Source: Paenibacillus sp. XY044 (GTDB taxonomy: Bacteria > Bacillota > Bacilli > Paenibacillales > Paenibacillaceae). From it: a DNA stretch of 64,000 bases. Under the pieces are notes generated by a model. It was not told the DNA's origin and made no database searches. It saw only the letters and a program-made list of their open reading frames with translations. Position 1 is the stretch's first letter. Every line of letters starts with the position of its first letter. This document shows, in pieces, positions 35,756-44,144 of the stretch. The translations under genes were made by a program, and so were the position numbers. The stretch covers positions 496,001-560,000 of the forward strand of contig NZ_NQMO01000002.1 of assembly GCF_002257645.1 (NCBI RefSeq). The letters run 5' to 3'.

Positions 35756-36478
35756 ATGAAAACCTGGAAAGTTGGGGAAATCGCCCACTTAACCGGCCTT
35801 ACCGTCAGGACGCTTCACCATTATGACGAGATTGGCTTATTGCATCCGTCACTAACGTCGGAAAAAGGACACCGCTTGTACGTAGAGAACGATCTGATGC
35901 GGCTTCACCATATCATTTTGCTTAAACAATTGGGAATTTCGCTGGAGGAAGTGAAGCGATCGATCACCGATCCGGAATTCGACCCTTTACATTTGATTGA
36001 ACACCAGCTTGCACGCATCAATGAACAAATACAAATACAGCTGGAATTAAGAGATCGGTTGAACGATATTTACAGCTTGATGCAGCACGGACAGCCTGTT
36101 GACTCCGCTCGGTTCACAGAAGTCGTGCAAATGATCAATATAAGCCGGAGCAAGCATTTTACCCGGGAGATGGCAGGGGAAATCCAGCGGAATTATACTT
36201 CTTTGAATTCAGAACAAATGAAGGAGAAGGATGAGGAATTCCGGACGCTGATTTCCGGGTTCCGATCCGAAATGGAGAAAGGAACGCCGGAGCGCGATCC
36301 TGTCGTTTTAGATCTTGCAAGACGATGGAAGAGCTGCATCCAGGATGCAGCGGGTGATTATGACCTGTTGAGCCGGTCGGCAGAAAGCTATTACCGGGAA
36401 CACTCCAGCCAGGCCCTCCATTTTGGAATGGACCCCGAGTTATACCAATTTATTCGTAAAGCCGTACTAAATATATAA
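35756..36478 (+). CDS. MerR-family regulator with TipAS-type domain
   Basis: 240 aa. N-terminal winged helix (VGEIAHLTGLTVRTLHHYDE then GHRLYVENDL), a dimerisation coiled coil (residues about 80-115), and a C-terminal TipAS/antibiotic-recognition domain (FTREMAGEIQRNYTSLNSEQ, ARRWKSCIQDAAGDY, HFGMDPELYQFIRK). TipA-type domains bind peptide antibiotics such as thiostrepton or albicidin. It is the second gene of the Hsp33 operon and is the natural candidate to bind the 17-bp dyad there. AAAGGA lies 10 nt before ATG 35756. Confidence 0.88.
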   Translation: MKTWKVGEIAHLTGLTVRTLHHYDEIGLLHPSLTSEKGHRLYVENDLMRLHHIILLKQLGISLEEVKRSITDPEFDPLHLIEHQLARINEQIQIQLELRDRLNDIYSLMQHGQPVDSARFTEVVQMINISRSKHFTREMAGEIQRNYTSLNSEQMKEKDEEFRTLISGFRSEMEKGTPERDPVVLDLARRWKSCIQDAAGDYDLLSRSAESYYREHSSQALHFGMDPELYQFIRKAVLNI

Positions 36479-36499
36479 GTCGTACGCCCTATATTTTAG

Positions 36500-36527
36500 T
36501 TGTTTAGTCGTCGAAATAGACTATAAT
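36500..36527 (+). promoter_or_regulatory. Candidate promoter of the globin-coupled sensor gene
   Basis: TTGTTT (36500-36505), a 16-bp spacer and TATAAT (36522-36527). Confidence 0.5.
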
Positions 36528-36587
36528 AGACAAAGTTAGATTTATAAAAATTGGTATAACCAGGGAATTTTAAAGGAGCCATTATAC

Positions 36588-37595
36588 ATGATTCAAGTAT
36601 CGGAAGCGCGGCGCAAGCAGCTGAAATTTATTGGACTGACGGAAAAGGATTTGGAGATTTTGCGGGGACACCAGCCCGTATTCAGCAAGGTGGTCGATGA
36701 AGTCGTCGACCATTTTTATCGGCATATCACGTCGGAGCCGGAGCTTATGCGCATCATTGAACGGAAAACGACGATCGACAGGCTGAAGACGACCCAGCGG
36801 GAATATTGGCTGTCACTGGCCGAAGGGATGATTGACGAGCCGTTCCTGGAGAAAAGAATCGCCATCGGACTGGTGCACTCGCGCGTTGGCTTGAACACGG
36901 ATTATTATCTCGGCAGCTACATGGTTTATTTGGATATCGCCGTGGAGCTGTTCAAGAAGACCATTCCCGATCGCTGGATCGAGGTGATCCATCCGCTGAC
37001 CAAGATGTTCAACCTCGATTCGCAGTTGGTTCTGGAAGCTTACGATATGAAGGAAAAGGAAAAGATCCAAGAGCTTGCCGACGACCGGGAGCAGGTGCTC
37101 CGGGCGGTGACCGAAGTCGTTCAGCAGCTGACCGGCATGATCGCCGAGCTGAACGAAAGCGCCGGCCAAATCGCCGAGACGGCCAAAGTGACGGCGGCTT
37201 CCCAGGACATGGCCCATTCGCTGATGGACGAGCTGCAGGAAGACGTCACCCAAATCGAGAACATGGGCGGCCTGATCAAAGGCATCGCGGACCAGACGCA
37301 TCTGCTCGGACTGAACGCGGCGATCGAGGCGGCGCATGCCGGGGATTCCGGCAGAGGCTTTGCCGTCGTGGCCGGTGAAGTGCGCAAGCTCGCGGCCCAT
37401 TCGCAGGAGGCGCTGGAGACGATCCAAGATAAAGTATCGGGAATCATGGTAAGGCTGGAGAGCGTACAGCAGGAAACCCGGCAGACATCGGTTCATGCCC
37501 GGGCGCAGGCGGAGAGCTCCCAGGAATTGGCGGCTTTCGTGAAGACGATCGAGAAGCTGACGCTGGATCTGGCGGAAATTCAGAAGCACCAGTAA
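36588..37595 (+). CDS. Globin-coupled methyl-accepting sensor (HemAT-like)
   Basis: 335 aa. The N-terminal protoglobin domain (residues about 1-160) has the proximal heme-ligand His in IGLVHSRVGLNTDYYLG. The C-terminal methyl-accepting domain has the conserved hairpin tip GIADQTHLLGLNAAIEAAHA followed by GRGFAVVAGEVRKLA. No membrane segment is present. HemAT of B. subtilis (432 aa) is an oxygen sensor for chemotaxis; this protein is about 100 residues shorter, mainly in the helix between the globin and the tip. AAGGAG lies 9 nt upstream. Oxygen (or NO/CO) binding is inferred from the family. Confidence 0.9.
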   Translation: MIQVSEARRKQLKFIGLTEKDLEILRGHQPVFSKVVDEVVDHFYRHITSEPELMRIIERKTTIDRLKTTQREYWLSLAEGMIDEPFLEKRIAIGLVHSRVGLNTDYYLGSYMVYLDIAVELFKKTIPDRWIEVIHPLTKMFNLDSQLVLEAYDMKEKEKIQELADDREQVLRAVTEVVQQLTGMIAELNESAGQIAETAKVTAASQDMAHSLMDELQEDVTQIENMGGLIKGIADQTHLLGLNAAIEAAHAGDSGRGFAVVAGEVRKLAAHSQEALETIQDKVSGIMVRLESVQQETRQTSVHARAQAESSQELAAFVKTIEKLTLDLAEIQKHQ

Positions 37596-37743
37596 AGCGG
37601 AAAAACAGCCCTTGAGGAAGCTTATTTGTACCAGTACCTCATCATTCGCCATTCAGGTATAATAGATTCGTCATCATGAATATTAGAAATCTTAAATTTT
37701 TTGAATTGATTGGCAACTGATTTGTATTTGAGGTGATTGCATA

Positions 37744-38763
37744 GTGGCTTCCATTCATGATGTGGCGAAAGAGGCTGGAGTATCGGTCGCAACCGTTTCC
37801 AAAGTCATTAATCATTATCCGGACGTCAGTGATAAAACAAGGAAAAAAGTAAGATCGGCGATTGAGCTCCTTCGTTACCGGCCCAATGCCATTGCGCGCG
37901 GACTCGTGACCGGGAGATCATGGACCGTGGGGGTGCTGATCAACATTCCCTTTACGAACCCGTATGTGGCCGAGCTGCTGGAAGGCATCAAAACGGCGCT
38001 GGAGAACAGCGGTTACGATCTCATGAGGCTGTCTGCCCGACTTAACGATGACAATTATTCTTTTATCGACCACTGCGAGAGCAGAAACCTGGATGGAGTT
38101 GTCATCTTCGGCGTGGAGCAGGATCATCGGATTATCGGCGAATTGATCCGCTCCGATATCCCTACCATGTTTGTGGATACGGATGTGATGGGGAACCGGG
38201 TCGGAAATATTACATCGGATAACGTGAACGGCGTTCATATGGCCGTCTCCCATCTGTACGGGCTGGGTCACCGGGATATCGCCTATATCGCCGGAACCCT
38301 CGGTCATACAGTAGCCGAAAGGCGGCTTTATGGATACAAGCAGGGTCTTTCGGATTGTTCGATCGAATTCAGGGACAGGTATTTGGAAGTATGCGACTAT
38401 TCTTTTGAAGGCGGCATAGTGGCCATGCGGAAGCTCCTTCATCTTCAGTTTCCTCCGACGGCTGTCGTATGCACCTCGGATATGGCTGCGATGGGGGCGA
38501 TTCATGAGATTGAAGCATGGGGGTTATCCGTTCCCGGGGATATTTCGGTTGTCGGGTTTGACAACATTTTTGAGGCCAAGGTGTTTAAGCCGACCCTGAC
38601 GACCATCAACCAGAACATTCATAATATCGGCGCCAGGTCGATTGAGCATTTGATTTCCATGATCGAAAATCCGGAGTACTCGCCGCCAGAAATTATGGAG
38701 CCGGCCAGCCTGATTATCCGCCAGTCGACCGGCAAAGTGAAGGTTTCTGAGGATCCATCGTGA
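37744..38763 (+). CDS. LacI-family transcription regulator
   Basis: 339 aa from GTG 37744 with GAGGTGA upstream. Helix-turn-helix at residues 3-25 (SIHDVAKEAGVSVATVSKVI), hinge helix (YRPNAIARGL), then a periplasmic-binding-protein-like effector domain (TVGVLINIPFTNPYVAELLE to VVGFDNIFEA and the ending ASLIIRQST). No transporter or catabolic gene is adjacent, so the sugar ligand and target are unknown. It lacks the signature context needed to call it CcpA. Confidence 0.88.
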   Translation: MASIHDVAKEAGVSVATVSKVINHYPDVSDKTRKKVRSAIELLRYRPNAIARGLVTGRSWTVGVLINIPFTNPYVAELLEGIKTALENSGYDLMRLSARLNDDNYSFIDHCESRNLDGVVIFGVEQDHRIIGELIRSDIPTMFVDTDVMGNRVGNITSDNVNGVHMAVSHLYGLGHRDIAYIAGTLGHTVAERRLYGYKQGLSDCSIEFRDRYLEVCDYSFEGGIVAMRKLLHLQFPPTAVVCTSDMAAMGAIHEIEAWGLSVPGDISVVGFDNIFEAKVFKPTLTTINQNIHNIGARSIEHLISMIENPEYSPPEIMEPASLIIRQSTGKVKVSEDPS

Positions 38764-38774
38764 TAAAATAGGGG

Positions 38775-38807
38775 AAGGGATGTGCCGGGCAGGCATGTCC
38801 CTTTTTG
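38775..38807 (+). terminator. Terminator of the LacI-family gene
   Basis: The 12-bp stem AAGGGATGTGCC/GGCATGTCCCTT (two G-U pairs) is followed by TTTT. Confidence 0.82.
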
Positions 38808-38882
38808 CGTCCTGTCTGGTGATCTATGATTGCCGCTGACGTCCGAGTGATGAAAAGGGCAGAGGCCCTGCGTCAATAAATG

Positions 38883-38910
38883 TTGTGAATGGTGCACAAT
38901 ATCTTATAAT
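38883..38910 (+). promoter_or_regulatory. Candidate promoter of RR/HK/lipoprotein genes
   Basis: TTGTGA (38883-38888), a 16-bp spacer and TATAAT (38905-38910), 53 bases before the regulator gene. Confidence 0.55.
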
Positions 38911-38963
38911 GATAGGAAATCAGGCACCGCCATAATCAACGGATGAAAGTGACGTGATAGTCG

Positions 38964-39662
38964 ATGGAGGAAAAGAGAGTTCTGGTAACCGACGATGAGC
39001 CGAGCATCCGCAGTGCGATTTCCTATGCGCTCAAACGGGAGGGGTTCGTAGTCGAGACGGCGGCGGACGGTGAGGAAGCGCTGCAAAAGGCGGACGCTTT
39101 CCGCCCGGATATGCTGGTGCTGGACGTCATGATGCCCAAGGCGAACGGCTATGAGGTATTGCGTAGGCTGGAAAACCGCAAGGGACTCGGCATTTTGATG
39201 CTGACTGTTAAAAACGATATCGTCGACAAGGTGCTGGGATTGGAGCTTGGGGCCGACGATTTCATGACCAAACCGTTCGATATCCGCGAGCTGGTGGCGC
39301 GGGTAAAATCAATCGTCCGCCGACTGGATAAAGTGGAAGAACCCGCGCCTGCGCCGGATGGAAAAAAAGCCGTGCTTGGGCAGCTGACCGTTCATGCCGC
39401 CAAACGTACGGCGGAGGTCGGCGGCAGACTGCTGGAGCTGACGCCGAAGGAATTCGATCTCCTGTCGCTGCTCGTGTTCCACCCTGGACGGGTGTACACC
39501 CGGGAGGATCTGCTGGATCTCGTATGGGGGATGGAATATGCCGGAGGGACCCGAACGGTGGACATTCATATCCAGCGGCTGCGGAAAAAGCTGGGCGACG
39601 CCCACTATATGCTGCAGACGGTATACGGAATCGGTTATAAGGCGCTGGAGGAAGGCACATGA
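38964..39662 (+). CDS. OmpR/PhoB-family response regulator
   Basis: 232 aa. Receiver with VTDDEPS, phosphorylated Asp in MLVLDVMMPKANG and Lys in MTKPFDIREL; the usual Thr is present in MLTVKND. The winged helix is LTPKEFDLLSLLVFHPGRVY through LQTVYGIGYKALE. It overlaps the kinase gene by 4 nt (ATGA). It forms an apparent operon with the kinase and, after 160 nt, a lipoprotein gene. Confidence 0.9.
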   Translation: MEEKRVLVTDDEPSIRSAISYALKREGFVVETAADGEEALQKADAFRPDMLVLDVMMPKANGYEVLRRLENRKGLGILMLTVKNDIVDKVLGLELGADDFMTKPFDIRELVARVKSIVRRLDKVEEPAPAPDGKKAVLGQLTVHAAKRTAEVGGRLLELTPKEFDLLSLLVFHPGRVYTREDLLDLVWGMEYAGGTRTVDIHIQRLRKKLGDAHYMLQTVYGIGYKALEEGT

Positions 39663-41128
39663 GCCTCAGCCTGAAATGGAAGTTTCCGCTGTTCCTGGCG
39701 GTGCTGCTGGTGTTTACGACCGGCGTGCTCAGCTGGCTCGTGCTCAGCGGAATCCAGACCAATCAGCGCGAACAGATGGAAGAAAGCCTGCAGCGGCAGG
39801 CCGACGTGGCCGAAATGAGGGTCAAACAGGATTATTTGACGGGCGAGCGGCTGAAACCGGTCGATTTTATGGGAAAACAGGGGCAGGAACTGGCCGTGGA
39901 TCTTGGCATTTCCACCAACATGCGGGTGATTCTGTACGACGCGAAGGGCCAAGAGGTGGGCAATTCCCTGCCCCTGGCGGAGAAACCGGATGTAGGGGAT
40001 GCCCTGCCTTATGCACTGAAAGGTAAAATCGCCTACATTACCGAGGCGGACTCCCTGATCTATCTGGCCCCGATTCAGGGGCCAGACGGCATGCTGGGAG
40101 TTGTCCAGCTCCATACTTCATTGAAGGCGCAGCATGAATTTTATAACCGGATGGTGTACCGGTTAGTGTGGACAGGCGGCATTGTTTTGCTGCTGAGCTT
40201 CATTTTGGGATTTATTTATGTATACCGTCAGGTCAGGGATATTGTGAAGCTGAAGGCGGAGGCGGACCGGATCTCCCGCGGAGAGTATCCGGAGCACTCC
40301 CCGCTCCGGCGGAAAGACGAACTCGGGCAGCTCGGAACCGGCATTCTGCATATGAGTCATGACATCAAAGGGCATATGGCCGCGCTTCAGGAGGAAAAGC
40401 AGCATCTGCAGCTGGCGGTGGAGAAGCTGCAGGCGCTCGAGCAGCAGCAGAAGCAGTTTATCAATAACGTGAGCCACGAGTTTAAAACGCCGCTGACGTC
40501 GATCCAGGCATATACGGATTTGCTGGGCATGTACGGCGACGATCCGCAGCTGATCGATGAAGCGCGCGGCGCCATCGCCAAAGAATCCGAGCGGTTGTAT
40601 CAATTGGTCGAAGACGTATTGCGGCTGTCTCTGCTGGAGAAGTACGATTTTGAATCCCAGGCGGAAGAGGTGGAGCTTGCGGATCTGCTGCGGGATGTCG
40701 TATCCCGGATCAGCGCCAAGGCCACCAAATACGATTTAACGATACAGACCGATCTCGTGCCTGCCCGGCTGTGGGGAGACCGGGATCATTTCATTCATAT
40801 ATTTATGAATCTGCTGGATAATGCGATCAAATACAACCGGCCCGGCGGCCGGATTGTCATTCAAAGCCGGGCTCCGGGAGATGAAGTGAGCGTATCGGTC
40901 CGAAACACGGGACGGATCATTCCGCGGGAATGGTGGGCGCATCTGTTCGAGCCGTTCTCCACGCTGCATCAGGACCGCGCCCGCTCCACCGGCGGAACGG
41001 GCCTCGGCCTACCGCTGGCTTCCCAGCTTGCGGAGAAGCAGGGGGGCCGGCTTGAAATTATCCGCTCGGATCCGGAGGAAACCGAATTTACCGTTACGTT
41101 TCCGCGGCATTCCAGCCGGGAGACCTAG
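39659..41128 (+). CDS. Sensor histidine kinase
   Basis: 489 aa. Transmembrane helix 1 (FPLFLAVLLVFTTGVLSWLV), an extracellular PAS/Cache-like sensor of about 135 residues, transmembrane helix 2 (GGIVLLLSFILGFIYVYRQV), HAMP, a His box in INNVSHEFKTPLTSIQAYTD, N box FMNLLDNAIKYN, and G2 GGTGLGLPLASQL. In the G1 box the usual DxGxG reads NTGRI (VSVRNTGRIIPREWWAHLFE), a variant seen in some active kinases. Kinase activity is therefore likely but not certain. Confidence 0.88.
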   Translation: MSLSLKWKFPLFLAVLLVFTTGVLSWLVLSGIQTNQREQMEESLQRQADVAEMRVKQDYLTGERLKPVDFMGKQGQELAVDLGISTNMRVILYDAKGQEVGNSLPLAEKPDVGDALPYALKGKIAYITEADSLIYLAPIQGPDGMLGVVQLHTSLKAQHEFYNRMVYRLVWTGGIVLLLSFILGFIYVYRQVRDIVKLKAEADRISRGEYPEHSPLRRKDELGQLGTGILHMSHDIKGHMAALQEEKQHLQLAVEKLQALEQQQKQFINNVSHEFKTPLTSIQAYTDLLGMYGDDPQLIDEARGAIAKESERLYQLVEDVLRLSLLEKYDFESQAEEVELADLLRDVVSRISAKATKYDLTIQTDLVPARLWGDRDHFIHIFMNLLDNAIKYNRPGGRIVIQSRAPGDEVSVSVRNTGRIIPREWWAHLFEPFSTLHQDRARSTGGTGLGLPLASQLAEKQGGRLEIIRSDPEETEFTVTFPRHSSRET

Positions 41129-41287
41129 GAGAACATAAGCCGATGTTCCTCCCCCAGGGGATTAACCATGCTTTTAGCTGAAGCGTATTTTTATATAAGT
41201 TTACAACTTGGAAACATTTTGACGTATGTCTGACATTATTGGGGTGTAGGATGGGGGTAAGAAATCAGGGAAGGGATGAAACTCCAA

Positions 41288-42391
41288 ATGAAACGACATA
41301 AACTACTTCCTCCAGTGATCGGCGTGATGATGGCAGGTGCGCTTTTGGCCGGATGCGGTTCTCCGCAAAACGATGCAAGCCGGGAGGTCATCGACAAACC
41401 GGGCAAGCAGATCACTGTCATTGATACGGCGTCCGAGGGCCGGAAGAATACCGGGGAAGTCCAGGTAGAACAAATCGAAAAACTCAAAGACGTGTACGGT
41501 CGAACTTGGTTGTCGGACCACGAAGCCATCGTGGAACGAAACAATGTGCTGATGATCCATGACTTTGAATCCAATATTGAACGCAAGTTGACGGAAAACC
41601 CGGGCACGGCCGGTCAATATTTGGCCGCGGCATCGCCGGATGGGGCGCATGTCTTTTTTACGGGAGGTAACCCTAAAGACAAGTACGATATCGGGGGTTA
41701 TCTTCTGGATGCGGCTGCCGGAAAGGTAACGAAAACGGGAGCGTTCTCCATGCTGTCCGATATGTTCTGGACCGATAACGATCATGTCCTTGTCAGCACG
41801 GATGACAGCAAGCTTCAGCTGATCGATCTTCAGGGTAAGCGCACTCCGGTCAAATTCTCCGATCCGGAGCTGTCCGACAACGTGCCGGGCATGGCCAGCA
41901 AAGCGGGGGACCGTTACTATTATTTGGGCGTCCACGAAGGCTACTCCGTGTTGAAGTCGTTCACGGCATCCGCGCCTGAGGCCAAGACGATCCAGGAAGG
42001 CGTCGTGACGTTCAGCCTGTCGCCGGACGGCAGCGCGATCGCCCTGGAGAAACGTGAGTGGAACACGACCAAGGACGCTGAGCTTCAGCTCATCGATGCC
42101 AGCGGCAAGAAGCTTGGAACCGTGGCCAAAGGAACGCTCCTCGGCCGGCCGAGCTGGTCGCCGGACGGCAGCAAAATCGCCTTCTCGGTGTACACCGAAG
42201 GCGAGCAGGGCATGAAAGGCATGTACGTGTTCGACAAGGCGAGCGGCAAAACGACGCCGCTGTCTACGGAGATCCAAGCCTATGACTCCCCGGCCGTCTG
42301 GAGCCCGGACGGCAAGTCGCTGATGGTGTACCAGACCGTGAACGAAGGCGAAAAGTCGTATAACGTGACGTACGTCATCCATTTGAAGTGA
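41288..42391 (+). CDS. TolB-like beta-propeller lipoprotein
   Basis: 367 aa from ATG 41288, which gives a normal lipoprotein signal (MKRHKLLPPVIGVMMAGALL with lipobox LLAGC); ATG 41276 is also in frame but abuts the ribosome site. The mature part has repeats of the WD40/TolB type: AASPDGAHVFFTGG, FSLSPDGSAIALEK, PSWSPDGSKIAFSV and AVWSPDGKSLMVYQ. Expected as an exposed membrane-attached propeller; the partner is unknown. It lies downstream of an RR/HK pair and may be its target or accessory sensor (inference). Confidence 0.85.
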   Translation: MKRHKLLPPVIGVMMAGALLAGCGSPQNDASREVIDKPGKQITVIDTASEGRKNTGEVQVEQIEKLKDVYGRTWLSDHEAIVERNNVLMIHDFESNIERKLTENPGTAGQYLAAASPDGAHVFFTGGNPKDKYDIGGYLLDAAAGKVTKTGAFSMLSDMFWTDNDHVLVSTDDSKLQLIDLQGKRTPVKFSDPELSDNVPGMASKAGDRYYYLGVHEGYSVLKSFTASAPEAKTIQEGVVTFSLSPDGSAIALEKREWNTTKDAELQLIDASGKKLGTVAKGTLLGRPSWSPDGSKIAFSVYTEGEQGMKGMYVFDKASGKTTPLSTEIQAYDSPAVWSPDGKSLMVYQTVNEGEKSYNVTYVIHLK

Positions 42392-42453
42392 TCGCCGCGG
42401 TCAGCGGCGGAGCGGGTGCGTGCAATGCGTGCTGCTAAGCCCGCTGCGCGTGC

Positions 42454-42558
42454 GGATCATGCCTCCGATCGCTGTTGCCCCCGAATTTTTGGGGAATGGG
42501 GTAGAAGGTAAAAATTCGGGGACAAAGGCGACCGCTAACGCTTCTCCGGCATGATTCC
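42454..42558 (+). repeat. Palindromic element B1
   Basis: Outer arms GGATCATGCC (42454-42463) and GGCATGATTCC (42548-42558). Inner arms CCCCGAATTTTT (42479-42490) and AAAAATTCGGGG (42510-42521), perfect. Conserved blocks are CGATCGCTGTTG on the left and ACAAAGGCGACCGCT on the right, as in the A elements, although the arms are unrelated to those of A. Confidence 0.92.
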
Positions 42559-42808
42559 GCCCGCTCCGCTGCTGCCAGCGGCGAGTGGGGGAGTAAGGTC
42601 CTGGCGGTGGCTGTGCATCACCGCCAGGACGTTAGTGGGTGCGGGTAAGTGCTCCGATGCAGGGCAACGCTGGCCGTAGGAACCAGGGACGTCGCTGGGG
42701 CGGGCTGCTGAGCAGGCTTCGCAGGGCGGCGTTGCTTCTAAGCAGAACTACGCGCACAGAGCGTTCGGCGGATGAGTGCATGCGTGCTGCTAAGCCCGCT
42801 GCGCGTAC

Positions 42809-42913
42809 GGATCATGCCTCCGATCGCTGTTGCCCCCGAATTTTTGGGGAATGGGGTAGAAGGTAAAAATTCGGGGACAAAGGCGACCGCTAACGCTTCT
42901 CCGGCATGATTCC
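42809..42913 (+). repeat. Palindromic element B2
   Basis: Same as B1 over its whole length, 355 bp further on. Confidence 0.92.
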
Positions 42914-43090
42914 GCCCGCTCCGCTGCTGCCAGCGGCGAGTGGGGGAGTAAGGTCCTTGCGGTGGCTGTGCATCACCGCCAGGACGTTAGTGGGTGCGGG
43001 CAGTACTTCGATGTAGGGCAAAACGCTGGCCGTAGGAACCGGGGACGTCGCTGGGCGGGCTGCAAGGCGACGGAGCTCATATTTAGAAAT

Positions 43091-43121
43091 AAGCCACCAC
43101 TCAATGTGGTGGCTTTTTTTG
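43091..43121 (+). terminator. Terminator after the B repeats
   Basis: The perfect 10-bp stem AAGCCACCAC/GTGGTGGCTT is followed by TTTTTTT. It is the first good terminator after the lipoprotein gene, so B1 and B2 would be part of that transcript. Confidence 0.9.
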
Positions 43122-43212
43122 TATAGTTAGCGAATCCCACCGCCTGGAGAACTTCAATGAATGGAAGTAGACTGGTTCTTGAAATTGTTGAGGAAAAAAT
43201 AGGGGAAATGAC

Positions 43213-43243
43213 TTGACCTTGGAGGCTGCTCCAATGTTATTTT
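43213..43243 (+). promoter_or_regulatory. MerR-type promoter, autoregulatory, leaderless
   Basis: TTGACC (43213-43218), a 19-bp spacer and TATTTT (43238-43243). The spacer holds the perfect dyad TTGGAG-GCTG-CTCCAA (43219-43234). The -10 ends only 6 bases before the ATG at 43250, so transcription should begin at or next to the start codon. Confidence 0.7.
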
Positions 43244-43249
43244 GAATTC

Positions 43250-43723
43250 ATGGAAAAACTTTATTCTATACAAGAAGTTTCACGGATACTTGGAATCCCG
43301 AAGGATACGCTCCGCTACTATGACCGTATTGGAATTGTCACGCCGTCTCGGGAACACAATCGATACCGGAGGTACTCGAAGAACGACCTCATCGACTTGA
43401 TGAACATTCAAATTATGCAGTATGCAGACTTTTCTCTTGACGAAATCAAGGGGAAGTTTGGGTTTCACAGGATGGAGACAGTAGACCCTGCATACTGCCA
43501 GGAAGTTGCGGCGTTCCTCGATGCCAAGAATGCAGAGACGCGTAAAAAGATTGACCATCTTCAGAAGGTCAGTCAGCTGCTCGACGTAGCTGCCGAAACG
43601 TTAAGAGACTTCAACCACGAAAGAGACCAGCGGCTGGCAGAGATCGTTCGCGAAATTTACCAGGATATCCGTAAGAAGGAAACGGAAATTTTCGAGGAGG
43701 GATGTGATGGGCATCAGGGTTAG
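43250..43723 (+). CDS. MerR-family regulator
   Basis: 157 aa. Winged helix (YSIQEVSRILGIPKDTLRYY then NRYRRYSKNDL) and a dimerisation helix (FLDAKNAETRKKIDHLQKVS), with a short C-terminal part that has no Cys metal site. There is no Shine-Dalgarno before ATG 43250 and the -10 box is 6 bases away, which points to a leaderless mRNA. The operator dyad lies in its own promoter, so autoregulation is expected. It overlaps the next gene by 17 nt, suggesting that the membrane protein is the controlled partner. Confidence 0.85.
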   Translation: MEKLYSIQEVSRILGIPKDTLRYYDRIGIVTPSREHNRYRRYSKNDLIDLMNIQIMQYADFSLDEIKGKFGFHRMETVDPAYCQEVAAFLDAKNAETRKKIDHLQKVSQLLDVAAETLRDFNHERDQRLAEIVREIYQDIRKKETEIFEEGCDGHQG

Positions 43724-44144
43724 CAATGTTTATTACTTGATTGCAGGCATTCTTGCGGTACTGTTTGCCGTTACGCACGCATGGAACGGGCAATCCGCTG
43801 TTCTTCCGACGCTCGAGGTAAATGCAATAACCATGGATACACGGACGGTATTCATGTATGTTTGGCATATCATCACGGCGGAAAATCTGGTCTTCGGGAT
43901 CGTGTTCATTCTGATGTCATTCCAAGGCGATCGAGCAAAGGTCCGGTTTACTGCATGGATGATCGTGTCGATTCTGATTGTCCGGCTGATGGTCATTCTT
44001 GGCATAACTGCATTTCAAAACGCTTCAGCTCTTATGGATACGTTAATCGATTCGATTGCCATCGTAGTTTATGTCGCCTTCATCATCCTAGGTATACGGA
44101 TGAAGCCGAAAAAAGCTCGAAGGTCAGACGCTACATTTCAGTAG
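43707..44144 (+). CDS. Four-helix membrane protein, unknown function
   Basis: 145 aa from ATG 43707 (GGAGG 6 nt upstream). Four hydrophobic helices: YYLIAGILAVLFAVTHAW, FMYVWHIITAENLVFGIVFI, WMIVSILIVRLMVILGITAF and LIDSIAIVVYVAFIILGIRM, with a basic C-terminal tail. I do not recognise a family. Because it is cotranslated with the MerR regulator, it may be the effector of that system, for example in transport or membrane stress (inference). Confidence 0.75.
   Translation: MGIRVSNVYYLIAGILAVLFAVTHAWNGQSAVLPTLEVNAITMDTRTVFMYVWHIITAENLVFGIVFILMSFQGDRAKVRFTAWMIVSILIVRLMVILGITAFQNASALMDTLIDSIAIVVYVAFIILGIRMKPKKARRSDATFQ

Larger units (their letters stand above)
42392..43090 (+). repeat. Tandem duplication of about 300 bp carrying elements B1 and B2
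   Basis: No gene is supported in this 858-base gap. Two copies, about 42421-42720 and 42776-43075, are related by a 355-bp offset and differ by a few percent. Each contains a palindromic element (B1, B2), then a tail with a strong hairpin (GTCCTGGCGGTG/CACCGCCAGGAC in copy 1; one base changed in copy 2). They lie between the lipoprotein gene and its terminator at 43091. Confidence 0.9.

Noticed and set aside
39659..41128. Kinase inactivated by its altered G1 box
   Set aside because: NTGxxI variants occur in active kinases and the His, N and G2 boxes are intact, so inactivity is not supported.
42454..42913. Integron attC-like sites
   Set aside because: The GTTG and CAA near variable stems recall attC, but the RYYYAAC/GTTRRRY boxes, cassettes and an integrase are missing.
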